DNA of 35,027 bases from Burkholderiales bacterium (GTDB lineage: Bacteria > Pseudomonadota > Gammaproteobacteria > Burkholderiales > JAEUMW01): the NCBI GenBank assembly GCA_016791285.1, contig JAEUMX010000245.1, positions 1 to 35,027 of the forward strand, given 5' to 3'. Numbering within the stretch: position 1 is the stretch's first letter; each line of letters begins with the position of its first letter. Positions 27,347 to 35,027 of the stretch are shown piece after piece. Below the pieces are notes generated by a model. The model made no database searches. It was not told the origin of the DNA and saw only the letters and a list, made by a program, of their open reading frames with translations. Made by a program: the position numbers and the translations under genes.

Positions 27347-28621
27347 CTGGCCGACTGGCTCGTATATCTGGAGCAGTTGCATCCCACGACGATCGCGATG
27401 GGGCTCGAGCGCGTCGCACGCGTCCTCGACTCACTCGCGTTGCATCCAGGTTGGCCGATCCTTACCGTCGGCGGCACCAACGGCAAGGGTTCGACGTGCG
27501 CCATGCTGGAATCCATTCTGCACGCCGGCGGCTATCGGGTCGGGCTGTACACGTCGCCGCACCTCCTGCATTACAACGAGCGCGTGCGCGTCGCTCGCGT
27601 TCCGGTCGGCGACACGGAGCTGTGTCGCGCCTTCGCCGAGGTCGAGCGCGCGCGCGGCCGCACGCCGCTCACCTATTTCGAGTTTGGAACCCTGGCGGCG
27701 ATGATCGTGTTTCTGCGCGCGCGTCTGGACGTTGTCATCCTGGAGGTGGGGCTCGGCGGCCGGCTCGATGCGGTCAATGCCTTCGACTGCGACGTCGCGG
27801 TGATCGCGAGCATAGACCTCGACCACATGGAGTACCTGGGCGATACGCGCGAGAAGATCGCCTTCGAGAAGGCCGGCATCTTCCGCCGCGGCAAGCCCGC
27901 CGTCGTGTCGGAACCCGAATGTCCGCGGTCGATGATGGAGCACGCGCAGGCGATCGGTGCGCAGTTGCTGCGCATCGGCCACGATTTCGCCTGCGCCGGC
28001 GACGGCACGCAGTGGCGCTATCGGGGACCCTGTGGCACGCGCGGCGGACTGCCCTATCCGGCGTTGCGCGGCGAGTACCAGTTGCGCAACGCCGCGGCTG
28101 CGATCACTGCGCTCGATGCGCTGCGCGACCGGCTGCCCGTCAGCATGCAAGACATCCGGCGCGGCCTGCTCGAAACGGATGTCGCGGGGCGCTTCCAGGT
28201 ACTGCCCGGTCGCCCGACCGTAATCCTGGAGGTGGCCCACAATCCGCACGCGGCGCGCGGCCTTGCCGAGAACCTGCGGCGGATGGGCGCCTTCCGTGAA
28301 ACGATCGCGGTGTTCGGGATGCTCAAGGACAAGGACATCACAGGCGTGGTGGCGCAGGTCAAGGACCACGTCACGCGCTGGCTGGTGGCGGACATCCGCG
28401 AGCGGCGCGGCGCGTCGGCGGCGCAGCTGCGGGAGGCGCTCGTCGGCGTCGGTGTGACGGCCGACATCGTCGCGTTCGAGAGCGTCGGCGCGGCGTTTCG
28501 CGAAGCCTGCAGGATTGCTTCCGCGAATGATAGAATCCTCGTCTTCGGATCGTTCCTCACTGTCGCCCAGGCGATGGCAGAACGCACTCAGACCGATACC
28601 AAGGGGCGCGCTTCACGGTGA
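27347..28621 (+). CDS. folC: Dihydrofolate / folylpolyglutamate synthase, start codon uncertain
   Basis: FolC adds glutamate to dihydropteroate and to folates using ATP. The Mur-ligase-type P-loop is GGTNGKGSTCAMLES, followed by LYTSPHLLHYNERVRV and the DLDHMEYLGDTREKIAFEKA segment. Family proteins normally begin a few residues before LADWLxYLExLHP. Here that conserved block (LADWLVYLEQLHP) is encoded from 27347, but the first ATG/GTG/TTG in frame is the TTG at 27377, inside the block at its last leucine. The codons between accD's end and 27377 contain no standard start. CTG 27347 or ATA 27299 are the only near-start codons that would keep it. I list the start at CTG 27347 so as to keep the conserved residues, but this is inference. 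The C-terminal end is clear. Confidence 0.85.
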   Translation: MADWLVYLEQLHPTTIAMGLERVARVLDSLALHPGWPILTVGGTNGKGSTCAMLESILHAGGYRVGLYTSPHLLHYNERVRVARVPVGDTELCRAFAEVERARGRTPLTYFEFGTLAAMIVFLRARLDVVILEVGLGGRLDAVNAFDCDVAVIASIDLDHMEYLGDTREKIAFEKAGIFRRGKPAVVSEPECPRSMMEHAQAIGAQLLRIGHDFACAGDGTQWRYRGPCGTRGGLPYPALRGEYQLRNAAAAITALDALRDRLPVSMQDIRRGLLETDVAGRFQVLPGRPTVILEVAHNPHAARGLAENLRRMGAFRETIAVFGMLKDKDITGVVAQVKDHVTRWLVADIRERRGASAAQLREALVGVGVTADIVAFESVGAAFREACRIASANDRILVFGSFLTVAQAMAERTQTDTKGRASR

Positions 28622-28713
28622 GATCCGCGGCTCGTTCCCCGGCCCATTGCGCATGACCGCAGCCTCCCGCCGCGTCAGGCGAAACACGAACTCAAAGCGT
28701 CCCCCGTTCACAC

Positions 28714-29457
28714 ATGCCCCGTACCTCGGTAAGCGACGAGGAGATCGTCCTCAAGAAGCGCGCGCGTCGGCGCCTGATCGGTGCCATCGTGCTCGTCACG
28801 CTCGTGATCGTGCTGTTGCCCATGTTCCTGGACAGCGACCCGCGACCGCTCAATCAGGAGATCAGCATCCAGATTCCCGCCCAGTCGACCGAGTTCTCCT
28901 CGCGCGTGGCGGCGCTGCCGACGCCGGCCGCCCCGGAGAGCGGGCATGCCGGCGAAGCGAAGGAGGCAGAAGCCGAGCCCGAACGCAAGGCAGGGCAGTC
29001 CGAGACGACGCCCGCCGAAGCGGAGAAGCCGCGTGCCGCCGAGGCAGAGCGGCGTGCGGAGCCGGAGAAGCGCGTGCGCGAGGAGCGGGCAGTACGCGCC
29101 GAGTCCCCGGTCAAGCCGACGGCCAAAGCGGAGACCAAGCCGCAGCCCAAAGCCGAGACGAAACCGCCGCCCAAGCCTGCGCCGAAGCCGGCCCCCGATG
29201 CGCCGCGGGAAAGGGAGGCGGGCGGCGATGGCTTCATCGTGCAGGTGGCCGCGCTCACCGACCCGGAGAAGGCAAAATCGCTCAAGGGGCGCATCTCCGA
29301 GAGCGGCATGCGCGCTTATACCGAGGTGGTGAAGACAGCTCGCGGCGATGTTACCCGTGTGCGCGTGGGCCCATATCCCAGCAAGGAAGCGGCGCAGAAG
29401 GCCGCCGACGAGCTCAAGAGGCTGGGACTGTCGGGCGTCGTGGCGCCGCGCGGCTGA
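28714..29457 (+). CDS. SPOR-domain inner-membrane protein (DedD-like)
   Basis: The 247-residue protein has a basic N-terminus (KKRARRR), one transmembrane helix (about residues 21-38), a long periplasmic linker rich in Ala, Glu, Lys and Pro (about 65-168), and a C-terminal SPOR domain (about 169-245) that begins DGFIVQVAALTDPEKAKSLK. SPOR domains bind glycan strands lacking stem peptides at the division septum, so a role in cell division is likely. Its place between folC and cvpA matches DedD in other proteobacteria. The linker contains low-complexity KPQPKAETKPPPKPAPKPAP-type repeats. No ribosome site is evident before the ATG. Confidence 0.9.
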   Translation: MPRTSVSDEEIVLKKRARRRLIGAIVLVTLVIVLLPMFLDSDPRPLNQEISIQIPAQSTEFSSRVAALPTPAAPESGHAGEAKEAEAEPERKAGQSETTPAEAEKPRAAEAERRAEPEKRVREERAVRAESPVKPTAKAETKPQPKAETKPPPKPAPKPAPDAPREREAGGDGFIVQVAALTDPEKAKSLKGRISESGMRAYTEVVKTARGDVTRVRVGPYPSKEAAQKAADELKRLGLSGVVAPRG

Positions 29458-29530
29458 GCGCCGCGCGCCCCGGCTGCCGTGAGCCCGCGCGGCTCGTCGG
29501 CGCAGCCGCGGCATGGAGCGGGAGCGGCCG

Positions 29531-30028
29531 GTGTCGTTGACCCTCGTCGACCTCGCCGTGATCGTGCTCATCGCACTTTCCGTCCTTTTCGCCCTGTGGC
29601 GCGGAGCGGTGCGCGAGGTGCTGTCCCTCGCGTCGTGGGTGATCGCATTCTTCGCGGCGAAGTTTTATGCGCCCAGCCTCGCCGGATGGTTTGCGCCATT
29701 GTCCAACTACCAGAACGTGCGTCTCGGCGCAGCCTGGATCGCGATATTCGTGGTCGCGCTGATTGCCGTGAGCATCGTCGCGATCCTGCTGTCGGGCGCG
29801 CTCAGATCGATCGGATTGGGCTTCGCGGATCGGTTCCTGGGCGCTTGCTTCGGTCTCGCGCGCGGCCTGCTGATCGTGACCCTGCTGGTGCTTGCCGGCG
29901 GGCTCACCAGTGTGCCGCAGACCGAAGCCTGGCAGAAGGCGGTGCTGCGCCCCACGGTCGAGAGCCTCGGCGTCTTCGCCCGCAGCTTCCTGCCGGAGGA
30001 TCTGGCGAAGTACGTGAAGTTCAAGTGA
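29531..30028 (+). CDS. cvpA: CvpA family membrane protein
   Basis: The 165-residue protein has four hydrophobic helices and the CvpA/colicin-V-production fold. The segment [19 protein letters not shown] after helix 1 is the usual family signature. In E. coli cvpA precedes purF, as here, and is linked to envelope stress tolerance and purine-dependent growth. Its biochemical role is not known. GTG 29531 was chosen because GGAG lies six bases before it and the product then begins [20 protein letters not shown] 29513 is in frame but has no ribosome site. The gene ends 49 bp before purF. Confidence 0.9.
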   Translation: MSLTLVDLAVIVLIALSVLFALWRGAVREVLSLASWVIAFFAAKFYAPSLAGWFAPLSNYQNVRLGAAWIAIFVVALIAVSIVAILLSGALRSIGLGFADRFLGACFGLARGLLIVTLLVLAGGLTSVPQTEAWQKAVLRPTVESLGVFARSFLPEDLAKYVKFK

Positions 30029-30077
30029 TACGGAACGCCCACGCCGGACCACGCGGGCATCCGAAGGAGTCAGCGCC

Positions 30078-31598
30078 ATGTGCGGAATAGTCGGAGTCGT
30101 CGCAAAGTCGCCGGTCAACCAGCTGCTCTACGACGCACTGCTGGTGCTCCAGCACCGCGGCCAGGACGCGGCGGGCATCGCCACCGCCGAAGGCAACCGC
30201 TTCCACATGCACAAGGCGAGCGGACTGGTGCGCGATGTCTTCCGTACCCGGAACATGCGCGACCTGTCGGGCAACATGGGCATCGCGCACTGCCGCTATC
30301 CGACCGCGGGATCCGCCTACAACGCCGCCGAGGCCCAGCCGTTCTACGTGAATTCGCCGTACGGCATCGTACTCGGCCACAACGGGAATCTCACCAACTC
30401 CGGCGAGCTCAAACGCGCGCTCTTCCGCGACGATCTGCGGCATGTCAATACGAACTCGGACTCCGAGGTGCTGCTGAACGTGCTCGCGCACGAGCTCGTG
30501 GAGACGGCCACCAACTACCATCTGGATCCGGCGGCCATCTTCTCCGCGGTCGCTGGCGTGCATCGCCGTTGCCGCGGGGCGTATGCCGTGGTGGCGATGA
30601 TCGCCGGCTACGGCCTGCTTGCTTTCCGCGATCCGTACGGTATCCGTCCGCTGGTCTTCGGCAAGTCAGAGACCGAGCGGGGGGTGGAGTACCTGGTGGC
30701 CTCGGAAAGTGTCGCGCTCGACACGCTGGGCTTCGAGCTCGTGCGCGACGTGGCGCCGGGGGAGGCGATCCTGATCCAAGAGGACGGCAGCTTCCACAGC
30801 TGCCTGTGCGCGGCTCGCGGTTCGCTCAACCCCTGCATCTTCGAATACGTCTATCTCGCGCGACCCGACTCGCTGATCGACGGGGTATCGGTCTACGAGA
30901 CGCGGCTGCGGATGGGCGAGAGCCTCGCGGAGCGGATCGAGCAGGACTATCGCCACCTCGACATCGACGTCGTCATCCCGATCCCCGATTCCAGCCGGCC
31001 CGCCGCGCTCGAGCTCGGCTTGCGGCTCGGCGTGCCGTTTCGCGAGGGATTCATCAAGAACCGCTACATCGGCCGCACGTTCATCATGCCGGGGCAGGCG
31101 GTCCGGCGGAAGTCGGTGCGCCAGAAGCTGAACGCGATCTCGCTCGAGTTCAAGAACAAGAACGTGCTACTGGTGGACGATTCGATCGTGCGCGGCACCA
31201 CCAGCCAGGAGATCGTGCAGATGGCGCGCGAGTCCGGTGCGCGCAAGGTGTTCTTCGCCTCGGCCTCGCCCCCGGTGCGCTATCCCAACGTATACGGCAT
31301 CGACATGCCGACGGCCACCGAACTGATCGCCAACGGCCGCACGCACGACGAGATCCGCGCTGCGATCGGTTGCGACGCCCTCATCTATCAGCATCTCGAT
31401 GCGCTGGTGCGCGATGTACGTGCGGGTAGCGAGCACCTCACGCAGTTCGAGACCTCATGCTTCAGCGGCCACTACGTGACGGGCGATGTCACCGCCGAGT
31501 ATCTGGCCGGCGTGGAGGCAAGCCGCAACGACGGCGCGCTGCGCGCCCAGGCGGAAACCAGCACGCAGCTCGACCTCAATCTCGCCACCGTGGAATGA
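30078..31598 (+). CDS. purF: Amidophosphoribosyltransferase
   Basis: PurF makes 5-phosphoribosylamine from PRPP and glutamine, the first committed step of purine synthesis. The 506-residue protein begins [12 protein letters not shown]. After removal of Met the cysteine is the N-terminal nucleophile, and there is no propeptide. The glutaminase half carries [12 protein letters not shown] and the phosphoribosyltransferase half has the PRPP site [19 protein letters not shown]. No CxxC-type Fe-S ligands typical of the Bacillus class were noted. AAGGAG lies nine bases before the ATG. The metZ promoter begins six bases after the purF stop. Confidence 0.97.
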   Translation: MCGIVGVVAKSPVNQLLYDALLVLQHRGQDAAGIATAEGNRFHMHKASGLVRDVFRTRNMRDLSGNMGIAHCRYPTAGSAYNAAEAQPFYVNSPYGIVLGHNGNLTNSGELKRALFRDDLRHVNTNSDSEVLLNVLAHELVETATNYHLDPAAIFSAVAGVHRRCRGAYAVVAMIAGYGLLAFRDPYGIRPLVFGKSETERGVEYLVASESVALDTLGFELVRDVAPGEAILIQEDGSFHSCLCAARGSLNPCIFEYVYLARPDSLIDGVSVYETRLRMGESLAERIEQDYRHLDIDVVIPIPDSSRPAALELGLRLGVPFREGFIKNRYIGRTFIMPGQAVRRKSVRQKLNAISLEFKNKNVLLVDDSIVRGTTSQEIVQMARESGARKVFFASASPPVRYPNVYGIDMPTATELIANGRTHDEIRAAIGCDALIYQHLDALVRDVRAGSEHLTQFETSCFSGHYVTGDVTAEYLAGVEASRNDGALRAQAETSTQLDLNLATVE

Positions 31599-31604
31599 CG
31601 GCGG

Positions 31605-31632
31605 TTGACAAACCGGGATCGATGCGTTTAGT
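31605..31632 (+). promoter_or_regulatory. Sigma-70 promoter for metZ
   Basis: A perfect TTGACA (31605-31610) and a TTTAGT (31627-31632, four of six matches) are 16 bases apart. The expected transcription start, near 31639, coincides with the first paired base of the riboswitch at 31640. The -35 box begins six bases after the purF stop codon, so metZ has its own transcription start. Confidence 0.6.
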
Positions 31633-31639
31633 TTCTCTA

Positions 31640-31706
31640 CTGCGCCGATTTGATCTCCAGCTTGCGGGCGCGGGAGCCGAGGCGGTTCCGAAATCCAGCT
31701 AAAGCG
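31640..31706 (+). ncRNA. SAM-II-type riboswitch upstream of metZ
   Basis: P1 pairs CTGCGCC (31640-31646) with GGCGCGG (31667-31673), seven pairs including one G-T wobble. Its loop holds GATTTGA (31647-31653) and CTTGC (31661-31665), with a single base between TTGC and the 3' side of P1, as in the published SAM-II aptamer. A GGAGCC-GAGGC-GGTTCC hairpin (31673-31689) enlarges the following loop. AGCTAAAG (31697-31704) supplies the other P2 strand. G31698-C31665, C31699-G31664, A31701-T31663, A31702-T31662, G31704-C31661, C31705-G31660 and G31706-C31658 can all pair, leaving T31700 in the place of the SAM-contacting U. Downstream is a terminator, and then metZ for methionine synthesis. Sensing S-adenosylmethionine to turn metZ off is the expected role. 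Family assignment rests on my memory of the consensus and needs a covariance-model check. Confidence 0.8.
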
Positions 31707-31713
31707 AACTTGG

Positions 31714-31750
31714 GCCCGCTTTCGCGCAAGCTGAGCGGGCTTCTTGTTTT
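31714..31750 (+). terminator. Rho-independent terminator/attenuator before metZ
   Basis: GCCCGCT (31714-31720) pairs perfectly with AGCGGGC (31734-31740) around a 13-base loop, followed by TTCTTGTTTT (31741-31750). It ends 28 bases before the metZ ATG, so it would stop transcription before the gene. The alternative pairing AAAGCG (31701-31706) with CGCTTT (31717-31722) would consume part of the 5' stem and use the same AAAGCG that forms P2 of the riboswitch. The two structures are therefore mutually exclusive: ligand-bound means terminator, ligand-free means read-through. Confidence 0.85.
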
Positions 31751-31778
31751 CCGCGCACCGCGTGGAAGGGAGTAATGC

Positions 31779-32954
31779 ATGGACGAGCAACTCGACATCG
31801 AGACCCTCGCGATTCGCGCAGGGATCCATCGCACCGCGTTTGGCGAGCACTCCGAGCCGATCTTTCTCAGCTCGAGCTTCGTTTTCGAGAACGCGGCCCA
31901 GGCGGCCGCCCGCTTCGCGAATCAGGAGCCGGGCAACATCTACTCGCGCTTCACCAATCCTTCGGTCACCGCCCTGCAGGAGCGGCTGGCGGCGATGGAA
32001 GGGGCGCAGGCATGCGTGGCCACTGCATCCGGCATGTCGGCCATCCTCGCGTGCTGCATGGGGCTCATGAAGGCGGGCGAGCATATCGTGTCCTCGCGCG
32101 GGATCTTCGGCGCCACGGTGCAGCTCTTCGACGGGATTCTCCGCAAGTTCGGCGTCGAGACGACCTTCGTCTCCGGCACCGATGTCGAAGCATGGCGGCG
32201 CGCCGTGCAGCCGAACACGAAGCTCTTCTATCTCGAGACGCCGTCGAACCCGCTCACGGAGATCTCCGACATCGCGGCGCTGAAAGAGGTCGCGCGTGGG
32301 GCGGGCGCTTGGCTGGTGGTGGACAACTGCTTCTGCACGCCCGCTTTGCAACGGCCGATCGAATTCGGCGCGGATCTCATCATCCACAGCGCGACCAAGT
32401 ACCTCGACGGGCAGGGGCGAGTGCTCGGCGGCGCCGTGCTCGGTCCGCAATCGCTCATCATGGACGGGGTCTTCGGTTTTCTGCGCACCGCGGGGCCGAC
32501 GCTCTCCGCCTTCAACGCGTGGGTCATCAACAAGGGGCTCGAGACGCTCAAGATCCGCATGGATGCGCAATCCGCTTCGGCGCTAGAGCTCGCGCGCTGG
32601 CTCGAAGCGCAGCGGCAGGTCGAACGCGTCTACTATCCCGGTCTGCCCTCGCACCCGCAGCACGCGCTCGCACTGCGGCAGCAGAAGAGCGGCGGCGCCA
32701 TCGTGTCGTTCGATGTGAAGGGCGGGCGTGAAGCGGCATGGCACGTCGTCGATTCGACGAAGCTCCTGTCCATCACCGCGAACCTGGGCGATACCAAGAG
32801 CACGATCACCCATCCTGCGACCACCACCCACGGGCGCATCTCCGCCGAAGCGCGCGCCGCTGCCGGCATCGGCGAGGGACTGCTGCGGATCGCAGTTGGC
32901 CTGGAGTCGATCGAGGATCTGAAACGCGATCTCGCGCGGGGGCTGGGAGCTTGA
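31779..32954 (+). CDS. metZ: O-succinylhomoserine sulfhydrylase
   Basis: MetZ makes homocysteine directly from O-succinylhomoserine and sulfide, bypassing cystathionine. The 391-residue PLP enzyme belongs to the Cys/Met metabolism family. The Schiff-base lysine is K207 in IIHSATKYLDGQGRV. Other hallmarks are NIYSRFTNPSVTALQERLAA and ATASGMSAILA near the N-terminus and YLETPSNPLTEISD in the middle. The HSATKYLDGQGR form favours MetZ over the gamma-lyases, though substrate choice between succinyl and acetyl esters is not certain from sequence. AAGGGAG lies six to seven bases before the ATG. Regulation by the SAM-II-type attenuator just upstream is expected. Its stop codon overlaps by one base with a possible ATG of the next gene. 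Confidence 0.95.
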   Translation: MDEQLDIETLAIRAGIHRTAFGEHSEPIFLSSSFVFENAAQAAARFANQEPGNIYSRFTNPSVTALQERLAAMEGAQACVATASGMSAILACCMGLMKAGEHIVSSRGIFGATVQLFDGILRKFGVETTFVSGTDVEAWRRAVQPNTKLFYLETPSNPLTEISDIAALKEVARGAGAWLVVDNCFCTPALQRPIEFGADLIIHSATKYLDGQGRVLGGAVLGPQSLIMDGVFGFLRTAGPTLSAFNAWVINKGLETLKIRMDAQSASALELARWLEAQRQVERVYYPGLPSHPQHALALRQQKSGGAIVSFDVKGGREAAWHVVDSTKLLSITANLGDTKSTITHPATTTHGRISAEARAAAGIGEGLLRIAVGLESIEDLKRDLARGLGA

Positions 32955-32977
32955 TGGCGCGGCTGAGAGGATCGCCG

Positions 32978-34396
32978 ATGCGCAGACTTCTTCTTCTGAC
33001 GCTGGCCGGGCTCGCGACCCTCATGGTCGGTTGCGCCAGCCGCCCGATCAACGAGCCGATCACGAAGGTCGATCGCGCCGGCGGTTATCGCGCCACGGTG
33101 CAAGCCGCAAAGCGAGCGAACCAGGATAACAAGACGCTGTTCGCGCTCGCGTTCTCCGGCGGCGGCACGCGCGCAGCGGCGTTCTCGTACGGCGTGCTCG
33201 ACGAGCTGTACCGCACGCAGATCGTCGTGGACGGCCAGCACCGCCGCCTGGTCGACGAGGTCGACCTCATCACCGGAGTGTCGGGCGGAAGCTTTACCGC
33301 GCTCGCATATGCGCTCTATGGTGACAAGCTCTTCTCCGAGTACGAACAGCGTTTCCTCAAGCGCGATGTGCAAGGTACGCTCACCGCGCGCACGTTCAAT
33401 CCGCTCAACTGGCCGAAGATCGTGGGCGGCAGCTACGGGCGCTCGGAGCTCGCCGCGGATTACTACGACGAGATCCTCTTTCAAGGGGCGACCTTTGCCG
33501 ATCTGTTGGAACGGCCCGCGCCGATGGTGATGGTGACAGGCACCGATATCTCGACCGGGGCGCGCCTTGCGTTCACCCAAACCGATTTCGATCTGCTCTG
33601 TTCCGATGTCTCGAAGGTCCATCTTGCGCGCGCTGCGGCGACCTCGTCCGCGGTGCCGGTCGTACTCTCGCCGGTTACCTTGAACAACTACGGCGGTACC
33701 TGCGAATTCGAGTATCCGGCGTGGGTCCGGGACGTGGCCGATGCCGACAATCGCAAGCGGCCCGCAGGGCGTGCGGTATTGCGCTACAACGACATGCGGG
33801 AGTTCCAGAAGAGCGGGGAGCGGCCGTTCATTCATCTCGTCGACGGCGGTGTCTCCGATAACCTCGGCATGCGCGGAATTCTCGAGGGACTCGAGGAGCT
33901 CGAGGCGAGCGAAGCATTCCGCAAGGAAGCGGGGGTCGTGGGGGCACGGCGGGTCGTGGTGATCGTCGTCAATTCGCGCTCCGCGCCGAGCACGGATTGG
34001 GACAAGGGCGAATCCGCGCCGGGCTTCGTGAGCCAGCTCCTGCAGTCCTCCAGCGTGCCCATCGATCGCTATTCGTACGAGTCGGTCGAGCTCATGAAGG
34101 ACCTGGTGCAGCGGTGGCAGACGAACCGTGAGCTTGCAATTGCCCAGGCGCGCCTGAGAGGCAAGACGGAAGCTGAAGCGGAGGCGAGCGTGCCGGAAAT
34201 CTCATTGTATGCGATCGACGTAAGCTTCGATTCGATTCGCGACCCGAAAGAGCGTGCCTATTTCATGAATCTGCCGACGAGCTTCGTGCTTACCGGCGAA
34301 GAGGTCGACCGGCTGCGGGACATGGGCGCGCAGCTCCTGCGCACGTCGCCCGATTTCCAGCGTCTCGTGAAGGAAATGGGCGGCACGGTCAAGTAG
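32978..34396 (+). CDS. Patatin-like phospholipase lipoprotein
   Basis: The 472-residue protein starts with a lipoprotein signal peptide (MRRLLLLTLAGLATLMVGC), with C19 as the probable lipidated residue. The patatin domain has the oxyanion loop FSGGGTRAAAFSYG, the nucleophile S102 in TGVSGGSFTA, and the catalytic aspartate D289 in VDGGVSDNLG, so the Ser-Asp dyad is intact. It probably hydrolyses acyl lipids at the cell envelope; the substrate is not known. ATG 32978 was chosen because GAGAGG lies seven bases upstream and the signal peptide then starts cleanly. ATG 32954 also has a GGGAG and would overlap the metZ stop (TGATG), adding eight residues. Co-transcription with metZ is likely. Confidence 0.88.
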   Translation: MRRLLLLTLAGLATLMVGCASRPINEPITKVDRAGGYRATVQAAKRANQDNKTLFALAFSGGGTRAAAFSYGVLDELYRTQIVVDGQHRRLVDEVDLITGVSGGSFTALAYALYGDKLFSEYEQRFLKRDVQGTLTARTFNPLNWPKIVGGSYGRSELAADYYDEILFQGATFADLLERPAPMVMVTGTDISTGARLAFTQTDFDLLCSDVSKVHLARAAATSSAVPVVLSPVTLNNYGGTCEFEYPAWVRDVADADNRKRPAGRAVLRYNDMREFQKSGERPFIHLVDGGVSDNLGMRGILEGLEELEASEAFRKEAGVVGARRVVVIVVNSRSAPSTDWDKGESAPGFVSQLLQSSSVPIDRYSYESVELMKDLVQRWQTNRELAIAQARLRGKTEAEAEASVPEISLYAIDVSFDSIRDPKERAYFMNLPTSFVLTGEEVDRLRDMGAQLLRTSPDFQRLVKEMGGTVK

Positions 34397-34408
34397 CGAG
34401 AGCTTGCG

Positions 34409-34714
34409 GTGGGCGATCGCTACCGAAGCTTCGCGCAGTTCTATCCGTTCTATCTGTCGGAGCATCGCAACCGCACCTGCAGGCGCCTGCACTTCGTCGG
34501 CAGTGCGCTTGTGCTCGTAGTGATCGCCGCGGCGATCGCGACCCGCGATCCGCTCTGGCTGATCGCTGCGCCCGTCGTGGGCTACGGCTTCGCGTGGGTC
34601 GGACACTTCGCGTTCGAGAAGAATCGTCCCGCGACGTTCAAGCATCCGCTCTACAGCCTGATGGGCGATTGGGTGATGTTTCGAGACATGCTGAGCGGGC
34701 GGATTCCGTTCTGA
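34409..34714 (+). CDS. DUF962 / Mpo1-like membrane protein
   Basis: The 101-residue protein belongs to the DUF962 group related to yeast Mpo1, a 2-hydroxy fatty acid dioxygenase. The conserved histidine/asparagine pattern is visible as H19-R-N21-x-x-C24-x3-H28, and the second half has H66, E70, N72, P74 and H79 in the GHFAFEKNRPATFKHPLYS segment. Two hydrophobic helices lie between and near these residues. Iron-dependent fatty acid alpha-oxidation is the activity known for Mpo1. Whether this bacterial protein shares it is inference. Translation starts at GTG 34409, after a GAGAG at short distance, and 12 bases after the patatin gene stop, so the two may act together on lipids. Confidence 0.85.
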   Translation: MGDRYRSFAQFYPFYLSEHRNRTCRRLHFVGSALVLVVIAAAIATRDPLWLIAAPVVGYGFAWVGHFAFEKNRPATFKHPLYSLMGDWVMFRDMLSGRIPF

Positions 34715-35019
34715 TCGCGGCTGGCTTGGGCGGGCGGTCCGGACGTCGGGGACGATAGCTGCTTGAATCCCTTTCGCACTTGCAGCCACGCACGCTTGTG
34801 CAAATTGCCGGCTAAGAGAGCCTACTGGCGGACCGCTTGGCCAGGCCCACCGCCCCCTGCCGCAGCTCCTGAATAGCAGCGGCAGACCTCGGATTAGCCC
34901 AAAAGTCTGATGCAACCCTGCTAAAGAGATGCTATACAGGTAAGTAGAGAGCCGCGGCGGAACCGATCTCGCGGTGACTCGTCGAGAACGCGGAACAATC
35001 AGACGGGTTGGGGGGCGTC
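34715..35019 (+). other. Intergenic stretch at the right edge, no gene found
   Basis: No convincing coding frame was found in these 305 bases. A TGCCGC/GCGGCA inverted repeat (34858-34863 and 34879-34884, loop of 15) may form a hairpin. TATACA at 34933-34938 could be a -10 box, but no good -35 is seen. Base composition is less G+C-rich near 34890-34950 than in the neighbouring genes, as expected for a promoter region. Confidence 0.4.
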
Positions 35020-35027
35020 ATGTCCCA
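35020..35027 (+). CDS. Possible start of a gene truncated by the right edge
   Basis: ATG at 35020 follows a G-run (GGGGGG) at short distance and a candidate -10 box 82 bases upstream. Only two codons (Met-Ser) and two more bases are visible, so neither the gene nor its product can be confirmed. Confidence 0.25.

Noticed and set aside
29100..29220. Repetitive KPxP-rich DNA in the SPOR-domain gene as a possible tandem repeat element
   Set aside because: It is an in-frame, low-complexity periplasmic linker typical of SPOR proteins, not an independent repeat.
34915..34930. GCTAAAG near 34920, resembling the SAM-II core motif
   Set aside because: No matching P1, GATTT loop or TTGC core surrounds it, and no methionine gene follows in the window. 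It is probably chance.

Overview
The window is G+C-rich chromosomal DNA, very probably from a betaproteobacterium. The main evidence is the gene order in the right two thirds: aroC, an MFS gene, leuC-leuD-leuB, asd, fimV, truA, trpF-trpB-trpA, accD, folC, a SPOR-domain gene, cvpA, purF and metZ. This is a housekeeping cluster known from beta- and gammaproteobacteria, and the nasA/nirBD/narK/PP2C-kinase arrangement fits betaproteobacteria. I cannot name an order or genus from sequence alone. No rRNA, tRNA, CRISPR array, insertion sequence, integrase or phage gene was seen.

Left region (1-2381). A probable protein fragment runs off the left edge on the minus strand. It is followed by a GalT/HIT-like DUF4921 gene (+) and a convergent aspartate/glutamate racemase-family gene (-).

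Nitrate assimilation region (2623-11660). In order, this holds the molybdenum nitrate reductase (nasA, with a C-terminal BFD-type Fe-S domain), the siroheme nitrite reductase large subunit (nirB), a small antibiotic-biosynthesis-monooxygenase-like protein, the Rieske-type small subunit (nirD), a NarK-type nitrate transporter, and a membrane-anchored PP2C phosphatase-Ser/Thr kinase fusion. Together they would import nitrate, reduce it to nitrite and then to ammonium in the cytoplasm. The fusion protein is a candidate post-translational regulator. A sigma-54-like promoter lies just before nasA.

Accessory interruption (11727-12971). One minus-strand GT1/UGT-like glycosyltransferase separates the nitrate genes from the biosynthetic genes.

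Biosynthetic region (13189-34714). This covers chorismate (aroC), leucine (leuCDB), the aspartate-family branch point (asd), the polar-scaffold protein FimV, tRNA pseudouridylation (truA), tryptophan (trpFBA), fatty-acid initiation (accD), folate (folC), cell-envelope SPOR and CvpA proteins, purine entry (purF) and methionine (metZ). metZ is followed in overlap by a patatin-like lipoprotein and then a DUF962/Mpo1-like membrane protein. The best regulatory structure in the window is in the 180 bp before metZ: a promoter, a SAM-II-type riboswitch with its pseudoknot core, a mutually exclusive antiterminator and a rho-independent terminator.

I looked for an undescribed multigene system and did not find a convincing one. 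The most useful leads are the metZ riboswitch, the absence of a standard start codon for folC, the ABM-like gene wedged between nirB and nirD, and the phosphatase-kinase fusion beside the nitrate transporter.
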